DNA from: Tretioscincus oriximinensis
Lineage: Eukaryota; Chordata; Lepidosauria; Squamata; Gymnophthalmidae
NCBI GenBank assembly: GCA_022410635.1
Contig: JAJVDF010000379.1
Span: 372,001 to 436,000 of the forward strand
DNA length: 64,000 nucleotides
Direction of reading: 5' to 3'
Made by a program: the position numbers and the translations under genes. Shown here piece after piece: positions 57,580-64,000 of this stretch. How positions within the stretch are numbered: position 1 is the stretch's first letter; each line of letters opens with the position of its first letter. The notes under the pieces are model-generated. The model was not told the DNA's origin, ran no database searches, and worked only from the letters and a program-made list of their open reading frames with translations.

Positions 57580-59036
57580 ATCTTAGCTAATTTAAATGAA
57601 TTCAAGTCTGCAGGCCCAGATGAACTACATCCCAGGATCTAGCAGAAATATAGCAAAACAACGAGCAGTGATCTTTGAAAATTCATGGGCAACAGGAGAA
57701 GTCCCAGCAGAATGGAGAAGGGCAAATGTTGTCCCCATCTTCAAAAAGGGGAAAAAAGTGGAACCGGAAANTACAGGCCTGTGAGTCTGACTTCAATACC
57801 AGGAAAGCTCCTTGAACAAGTTATAAAGCAGCATGCATGCCAGCACTTTGACAGGAATGCAGTAATTAACAAGTCATGCCAGACTAATCTCTTTCTATGA
57901 TAGAATCACCAAATGGGTTGATCAAGGAAATGCAGTATCTTGACATCAGTAAAGCATTTGACAAAGTATCTCATTCCATCCTTATTGAAAAAATGGTCAA
58001 GTATGGGATTGAAAAAACAACAGTTAGATGGATTCAAAACTGGCTCAGTGATTGTACTCAAAGAGTTATAATAAATGGTTGCACATCCAATTGGAAGAAT
58101 GTTTCAAGTGGAGTATCACAAGGGTCTGTCCTAGGCCCAGTGCTATTTAACATATTTGTAAATGATCTAGATGAAGGAATTGAAGGAAAACTTATCAAAT
58201 TTGCTGATGACACAAATCTAGGTGGTGTTGCTAATACTAAACAAGATAGAGATAAGATTCAAAAAGATCTATACAAGCTTGAACAATGGGCTGAAACTAA
58301 CAGAATGGTATTTAACAGAGAGAGATGCAAGATTCTATATCTGGGCAAAAATAATGAAAACAGCATATATAGAATGGGAGGAATATGTCTGAGCGGCAGC
58401 ACAGGTGAGAAGGACCTGGGTGTATTAGTAGATCACAGATTAAACATGAGTCAACAGTGTGAAGCAGCTGCAAAAAAGGCAAACACAATCCTGGGATGTA
58501 TCAAGAATCTCGCTCATGTGAAGTAATTATTCCTCTCTACAGTACTTTGGTATGACCACACTTGGAATACTGTGTTCAGTTCTGGGGGGCCCAATTTAAA
58601 AAGGACATTGATAAACTAGAGCAATTTCAAAAGAGAGTTACAAGGATGGTGAGTGGTCTGGAAACCATGAAGAACGGTTAAAGGATCTGGGGATGTTTAG
58701 TCTGCAAAAGAGAAGACTGAGAGGAAACCTGATAGCTATCTGAACGACTACCACAGAGCAGAGGGATCAACATTGTNCTCATTAGCACATAGAAGGACTA
58801 GAAACAATGGAATGAAACTGCAAGGGAGTAGATTTAGATTAGATATCAGAAAAAACTTTCTAACAGTCAGGGTAATAAACCAGTAGAACAGTTTGCCACA
58901 GGAGGTGGTGAGTTCGCCTTCACTGGAANTCTTCAAACAGAGACTGGACAGTCATCTTTCTGGGATGGTTTAATGAATCCTGCATTGAGCAGGGGGTTGN
59001 ACCCGATGTCCCTTCCAACTCTATGATTCTATGATG
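57580..59036 (+). mobile_element. CR1 LINE, ORF2 reverse transcriptase to 3' end, inactivated
   Basis: 5'-truncated inside ORF2. An upstream RT block reads WATGEVPAEWRRANVVPIF, then KKGKK (about 57687-57758). A frame change and a loss of several residues follow near 57890. The palm is open at 57897-58526: motif A ISKAFDKVSHSIL, motif B SGVSQGSVLGPVLFNIFVND, and motif C FADDTNLGG (about 58200), the catalytic pair being present, then EKDLGVLVD. Beyond 58526 stops and frameshifts break the C-terminal domain, though 'WGPN-LKRT'-like and late LP-x-EVV-like remnants remain. The 3' end carries the CR1 octamer, about 2 units of ATTCTATG (59019-59036). A young-looking but dead copy. Confidence 0.95.
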
Positions 59037-59115
59037 AAGCATGGCTCCAAATTGGATCCCACAGTTACTAAAACAAATCTTTGTGACAATGCTGATAGAA
59101 TTGTGAGGAACTTCA
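59037..59115. other. Short unassigned spacer
   Basis: Between the CR1 3' end and the next element; nothing recognised. Confidence 0.5.
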
Positions 59116-59262
59116 GCTGCACCCCCATTTCACTTAATTAGTCCACTATAATTGGATATTCCACAATAAAGCACAGTGAGGATGTATTTATTGCAGAATA
59201 TCAATGCTTTATGTGGAATATCCAGTTATAGTGGAATAAATAAGTGATGTGGGAATGCAGTC
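59116..59262. mobile_element. Long-armed hairpin element
   Basis: The arms pair over about 60 bp: the inner part 'ccactataattggatattcc' against the inverse of 'ggaatatccagttatagtgg', and outward through 'tttcacttaatta' against 'taaataagtgatg' to the ends 'ctgcaccccc' and 'gggaatgcag'. About 147 bp in total, non-coding. The outer GCTGCATTCCCA-like end recalls other small DNA elements here. No TSD recognised. Confidence 0.78.
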
Positions 59263-59950
59263 ATAGTGTTTGCACATAAAAACTGCAGTATAGCTTCATG
59301 CTTTTAATAGTTATAGATGATTATTCAAAGGATAAACACACATGAAATAGAGAGAAAGATCACTCAAAGGGTGTTAGCTTCCCATTTTCTCTCAAGGCAA
59401 AGCAGAACTCTACTGTTTTCTCAAGAATGCAGTAGCAAAAATGACAGCTTTAAAGGGAGAGGAGGGTTTTCCATACTCTTTTCTTAAATATCATCTGGGT
59501 CAGTCCTAGAAAACAGCCCAATAAATAAGAGGCAGCCCCAGCATTTATATTCTTTGAATAACCAACTAATGTCATACAAGAGCCTTGAATGTAGGTTAGC
59601 AGAATTGCCTGTCAACTTAGAATATTTTCTCTTTGATTTTAAAATGCGCAAAAAGCTTTAATCCAATGTATTTGATTCACATCTGGCTACAGCCTTAACA
59701 TCAGCTATGAACTACTGGAATAGAATGATAAAATATTCATTTAGTGGAGAAACTCAGAAAACAAATTCTTGTTTCCACTTTGTAAATTTGTAAATAATTT
59801 TATAGAAAATGAACATAAATCAGTAATTAGTTTGTTGACACATTGAAAAATTGTGTGAATATTTTTAGTTGGCTGTTGCATTCCTGTATCAATTGCCTGA
59901 CTGCTCTGGGATAAAACAACAAGTTGAAAACAAGACCCTGTTGGCATCAA
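59263..59950. other. Unassigned stretch
   Basis: No gene recognised. Confidence 0.5.
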
Positions 59951-60058
59951 GCCTTATTCTGGGCTATATTTAAGAATACCATCCATATGCCAGTGTAAAC
60001 CATGGCAGGCTCCATTTGGACGGCAGACTTATATTCCAGGATAGAGCACAGAATAAGT
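59951..60058. mobile_element. Miniature inverted-repeat element, TTATTCTGG family
   Basis: The left end gccttattctgggctatatt is opposed by the inverse of aacttattctgtgctctatc at the right, over a 108-bp non-coding unit. It is the clearest complete member of this family in the window. Confidence 0.65.
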
Positions 60059-60764
60059 TTCAATGCAGAAAAGAGCAAAACCACTTACTATTTTACTTGG
60101 AACTGAAAGCCAATAACTTTTTCTAGTCCATTCTTGAGCTTAATGGTTCTGTGGCAGAATTGGAATAGTTAATATTTTGTTGTTTTTAGGGGACCGCATC
60201 AACATTGACCTAATATGCTAGTTACTCATGAATCTTATATTCTTAGAACCTTCAAAACTTCAGTTATGCTGCAGTTTGGTTATTTGATGTCTCTATGTGC
60301 CTGTGGATTTTCTGCAGCTGGGGGGATGTTTAATTAAAAGCATTATAATAAGCTCTTTCTCTATTTCAAAGCAGCTATGGTATTGTGAGATGTTTTCTTC
60401 AGGGATCTCATTAGTGGGTGCTCTTAATTACCATTTAGAAATGTAATGTTGACATATTCCAAGCAGTACTGACTCTTAAATTCTTAACAGGTGCTGGCAG
60501 TTTCATTTCTCAAACCACTTACGCCATAGGTGTCCCATTAAAGCCAATATATCACCTATAGAGCTAACGGACTGCAATTCAAGGCAGTCAAAGCCTGAAT
60601 CTGTAGAGGCAGCAATTATTCAAACTTCTGCCTAACAGTAAATGGAGAAGAAATGGCAGAAAAAATTATCTAACCATCAAGAAAATACCACAGATTAATA
60701 TATTTTTAATAATTATATAATTATTGAAAAATTCAAATAAAACGTTTGATAAACGGAATTGATA
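60059..60764. other. Unassigned, single-copy-looking stretch
   Basis: No gene recognised. 60280-60480 has no repeat signature and includes the homeodomain-like core 'tttaattaaaagc'. Confidence 0.4.
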
Positions 60765-61005
60765 GAAGGGGAAGGCGGAGGAGAAAGAGAAAGAGATAGT
60801 GAAGGAGAGGTTTTTATACCCTGGTTTTCTCAACCTGAAGGGTATCAAAGTGGGTTACATGGTGTTTCATTCTTCTCTTCACAACAGACACTTCGTGAAG
60901 TGGGCTGAGAGAATTCTGAAGAACTGTGACTGGCCCAAGGTCAGCCAGCTGGTTTTTGTAGAGGAATACAGAAACAAACTGGGAGACTTCCAGATAAATA
61001 GTGCT
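60765..61005 (-). mobile_element. CORE-SINE, MIR-like
   Basis: Tail at the left: a GAAGGA/GAAA-rich microsatellite, then 'gaggtttttataccctggtt'. The inverse CORE follows: 'acaacagacacttcgtgaag' and 'gactggcccaaggtcagcca'. The head towards 61005 is eroded. Same family as 39689-39890. Confidence 0.8.
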
Positions 61006-63041
61006 GTGGGAGGAGAGCAGCTTTCCCTTAGTCCTCCCAAACTGCATTTCGCTCCACCAAGGATGAAATGTGCTTCAGCAAGATCAAAGGAATATGTTTN
61101 ATAAACCACTTATGCAGACATTGCACATGTGCCAATTGCACGTACTGTGAAACATAAACCAGGCATGAATAAATGTTTGCATTATGAAGACGATAGTGTA
61201 ATGTGGGACATGCTGTCCACATTTTAGTGTGGCTTCAAAGCTGTGGGGGAAAAAATACCTTGGCCTTAATATTTTGTAGACAAGGGACATTTCCCTGAAG
61301 CTCTCAAATCTGTTTTCTGGAGCCTACACAGGAAAAGCAGCACACTCAGGCGGCATAGGAAAATACACCAAAGCAGAGTCCAATTGCAATTTCAACAACC
61401 ATGAATTGGCTGTGGAGTCCATGCAGTTAGTTCATTCACCTGGAGGTGAATTCCATGGGAAGGTTCTTAGGGTTTCAGAACGTATCTGCCCTTAAACTTT
61501 GGTCTCACAGAATACATCTGATGAATAGATTTCTAAAGGAATGAGGTCTGCAAAATAATATCTTTAGTATAGCCAAACATAATCTTGAGGTCAACCAATT
61601 TGACTTCATTGTGCTGTTTTCATTATCTTGCATCGCTATATCTCTGCTAATAGATGCCAACACGACAAATAACCAACACCAATGATCATCAGAATAATCA
61701 ACCAGTTTATCAATGTATTGTAACAATGTATGTATGAAAATCATCCCCTTTCTCTTGAGCTGGAATTGTGGCAGGCAGCCATAGTAATGTGGCTGCACAT
61801 AGGCTGCATTCACATTGTCCCTTAATGCGTGCATGAATGTGAAGCCAAAGTCCACCATTCTGATTGTGTTACCATAAAAACAGTCTCCGAAGTGCTCTCG
61901 CATCAGTCAAAGTGCACACCACAGGTTTCTACTGCACTTTCCTTGGTGAAATCCCATTGTCGCTTCTCCATTTTGTCATTCGGGTTACTTGTACTCCGCC
62001 AACACAGATCCTGAATCCGCCCTCATGTATGCTGGTGGATTTGGTATCAGCTTCGCTCTGGGACATGACGTTATGGGAGAGTCAGTCTACTAGGGAAAGG
62101 GACATTTCTAGGCTGAGATGCTGTGCACATAACATTTTGAGCCAGTTCATCCTGACCCTCAAGGGAGGCAGACGAGTTCCAGCCCCAATCAGTCACAGGG
62201 AGGAAGGAAGGGGGTTGAAAGAGCAACTACCCTGATCAGTAAGCACCAAACATGAGCGATGTTTCCCAAACCACACTGCTCACCCTCTCCACCCCTTGGC
62301 TCCATTGCTTTTGCTTTTACTAGCAGCTGCCCTGAGACCTTCAAAACGGCACGGAGGAGGAAAGATTCTGCGAAGAGCCAAACAAACAANTGAGTTGGCG
62401 GGGCTGGGGACTCTTTTGTTTGGCATCCCCTCCTGGCTCAGCTGCTTGCTCTTCCCCACGCCCTTGGTGGAAAAACANGTACTTCTGCCTACTTCAGTTC
62501 TGGTGGAACAGATTCATTGAGCACTCGCAACTGTGAAATAGGGGTGCTAATGTGGGTTGGATGCTCGGGTAAAATTGGCTGCATTTTAAGCCCTCACTTC
62601 GCTTTCCATTTGGACCTATTAATTCCATTTTCCATCCCATTTAAAGGTCTAATGCGAATGCAGCCAGAGTTTTCTATTTCAAAACTGTGTATTGCAAGGC
62701 AATGGAAAATCATTTTGTAGATTATTTATTTTGTAAATGACAAACAAGAAGAAGGGATCTCTTGCACCACTTTTGAAAGGTAAGAGGCTTGCAATAGTAA
62801 GCAGCATTTTCTAAGTGCTCCAGCCACCACGGCTTCAGATTTATTGGGTGCACAAGGAAGAGATGAAGGCAATGTCGCCTTCACCCTCTTGAAATATTAC
62901 AATTGTTAGGTCACCTATTCTTTCCCTTCACTCCTAGCACTGATATACATACAAAGCACATATATCAACCTGCATGCTTTAGGCTCNGAAGAGGTGGCCC
63001 TGGTTCCACCACTCCTCTTAGCAGCAAAGGGACTTGGGGTA
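61006..63041. other. Unassigned stretch
   Basis: No gene recognised over about 2 kb. 'aggctgcattcacattgtcc' at 61801 and 'aatgcgaatgcagcc' near 62655 are inverse-like and could be the two ends of an approximately 860-bp DNA element; this is weak. Several undetermined bases. Confidence 0.4.
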
Positions 63042-63340
63042 GGGTACGGATAGCTCGGTCGCTAAGGAATCTGTTTCTCACCTAGGAGATTGGGGACGGG
63101 AGAGCACTTTCCACTATCCTGTAGCTCTAGCCAACCCAGCTATTCGAAAGCATGAATTGCAGGAAATTTCAACTGATGGCAAGTAGATACATGGGAACCG
63201 CTACAACCTGGTGGGGAAAATAGAATTTGAGCCTTCAGGCAAAAATACCCTTGTAAGCTGCTTTGAGTCCCTTTGAAAGGTGAGAAAAGCAGGGTATAAT
63301 AACCCAGTTCTTCTTCTTTTCCTTCTCCTTCTCCTTCTTA
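63042..63340 (+). mobile_element. tRNA-headed SINE with deleted B box
   Basis: The A box 'gatagctcggtcgctaagg' is present. The head then goes from 'acctaggagattgggg' straight to 'agcactttccactatcctgt', losing the stretch holding the B box. Body and tail ('cccagctattcgaaagcatg', 'gtaagctgctttgagtccct') are well kept, ending in a TTC/CTTCTC microsatellite. Deletion of the B box would stop pol III transcription. Confidence 0.87.
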
Positions 63341-63566
63341 GTCATGGATCCCAAACTATGGAATAGTCTCCCCCTTGAACTGCATCAGTCATTGTAACTG
63401 TATTTATGTAGTAAATCACCTGTCCTTTGGTTGAACAAACAGCTTCCCTTTCCTGACATTCAGGGATTGTTTCAAAATGTTAATTTTAATTCTTACTTTT
63501 ATTATTAACCCCCTTGATATCTTTAGGCATAGGATGGATGCAAGCATAAATAAACAAACAAACATA
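63341..63566 (+). mobile_element. L2/CR1-like LINE 3' end, decayed
   Basis: 'ccaaactatggaatagtctc' then 'ccccttgaactgcatcag' resembles the W-N-S-LP-x-EL end of a LINE ORF2. An AT-rich part, 'acccccttgatatctttagg' and an AAAC/AAAT array follow. It lies directly behind the SINE. Confidence 0.5.
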
Positions 63567-63659
63567 TATTGCAAACTAAGCTTAACCAGTAATCATTGGC
63601 AGCTGGCCAGTTCTGGGCCCTGGAGGTTTTGAACTNAGACAAAAGAAAGGCTCTGTCCC

Positions 63660-63755
63660 TACTGTGCCTTTTCTGGACTGAATCTGTGGACACAGCTTGG
63701 CCATCCTCATGAATATGGCAGGCCCCTTTCCNAGATATAACCCAGAATAAGGCTC
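63660..63755. mobile_element. Miniature element, TTATTCTGG family, decayed
   Basis: The right end 'gatataacccagaataaggc' is the inverse of the family terminus; the left end 'gtgccttttctggactgaat' is a poor match. Non-coding, with undetermined bases inside. Confidence 0.5.
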
Positions 63756-64000
63756 AGCGGGGACAGGACTTAAGAGTGTCTAAAGGGTCATAGAAGAAGC
63801 TTCAGGTCGTGATATGAAGGCACAAGAGAAACTATGATTTTCACAAAGCTAAGCTGGTACAGATAATATCCAGATAAAAAGCTCTGTGTCCACTAACTAC
63901 TTCTGTGGGCCCACTAATGGGAAAAAGGTGAGAGGTGTGAATGTAAACAGAAAGGCGCATAAAGCACAATGGTGGCTTGGGAGGGGAGGAAGCACAAAGA
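63756..64000. other. Unassigned window end
   Basis: Nothing recognised. Confidence 0.5.

Noticed and set aside
61801..62667. An 860-bp DNA element with GCTGCATTC ends
   Set aside because: The end similarity is short and imperfect and no TSD is visible. Kept only as a remark in the stretch description.
1..64000. CRISPR arrays, operons or other prokaryotic systems
   Set aside because: Repeat content and composition are vertebrate. Tandem units seen are microsatellites with no spacer structure, and no bacterial genes are present.

Overview
The window looks like intergenic or deep intronic DNA of a non-mammalian amniote, most probably a squamate reptile. This rests on the repeat mixture: CR1 LINEs, low-copy L1 LINEs, tRNA-headed SINEs with a LINE-derived tail ending in 'gtaagccgctttgagtc...ggggtataa', CORE/MIR-like SINEs, hAT-type miniature elements and Penelope-like foldback elements. 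Composition is AT-rich with many microsatellites. Two N-gaps (8995-9569 and 24337-24631) and scattered single Ns mark a short-read draft assembly. I found no host protein-coding exon, tRNA or rRNA gene, and no bacterial or viral gene system. Most open frames are short chance frames in AT-rich DNA or pieces of transposons.

Layout. 1-8.5 kb: mostly unassigned sequence with one dispersed repeat (1690-2092), a small inverted-repeat element (3101-3305) and an unexplained open frame near 6.5-6.85 kb. 8.5-10.1 kb: a 5'-truncated L1 on the minus strand, flanked by a 16-bp target-site duplication (TSD) and carrying an N-gap. 10.8-12.1 kb: three miniature DNA transposons. 14.8-18.1 kb: five SINE copies, one inside an inverted-repeat element. 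19.3-24.9 kb: CR1 3' ends, an inverted-repeat element and a large foldback element inserted in a CR1 tail. 26.6-33.4 kb: sparse repeats and long single-copy stretches. 33.6-36.7 kb: two L1 fragments in opposite orientation. 38-41 kb: LINE tails, a CORE-SINE and a second copy of an unassigned repeat. 42.0-42.7 kb: a dense nest of elements with legible TSDs. 43-51 kb: LINE tails, stacked CR1 3' ends and three decayed copies of the foldback family. 53.8-55.3 kb: a foldback copy split by a hAT element, then a SINE. 57.6-59.3 kb: a CR1 with a recognisable reverse transcriptase domain, followed by a long-armed hairpin element. 59.9-64 kb: small inverted-repeat elements, a CORE-SINE, a SINE and a LINE tail.

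The most informative signal is a family of foldback elements, best preserved at 23997-24891 and 42343-42484. Each has a 34-35 nt single-copy leader, inverted arms and a 13-bp TSD. A hammerhead-ribozyme-like core (CTGAAGA, a 5-bp stem, GAAA) recurs in several copies. I infer Penelope-like retroelements. The nested insertions give a relative order of transposition in this locus.
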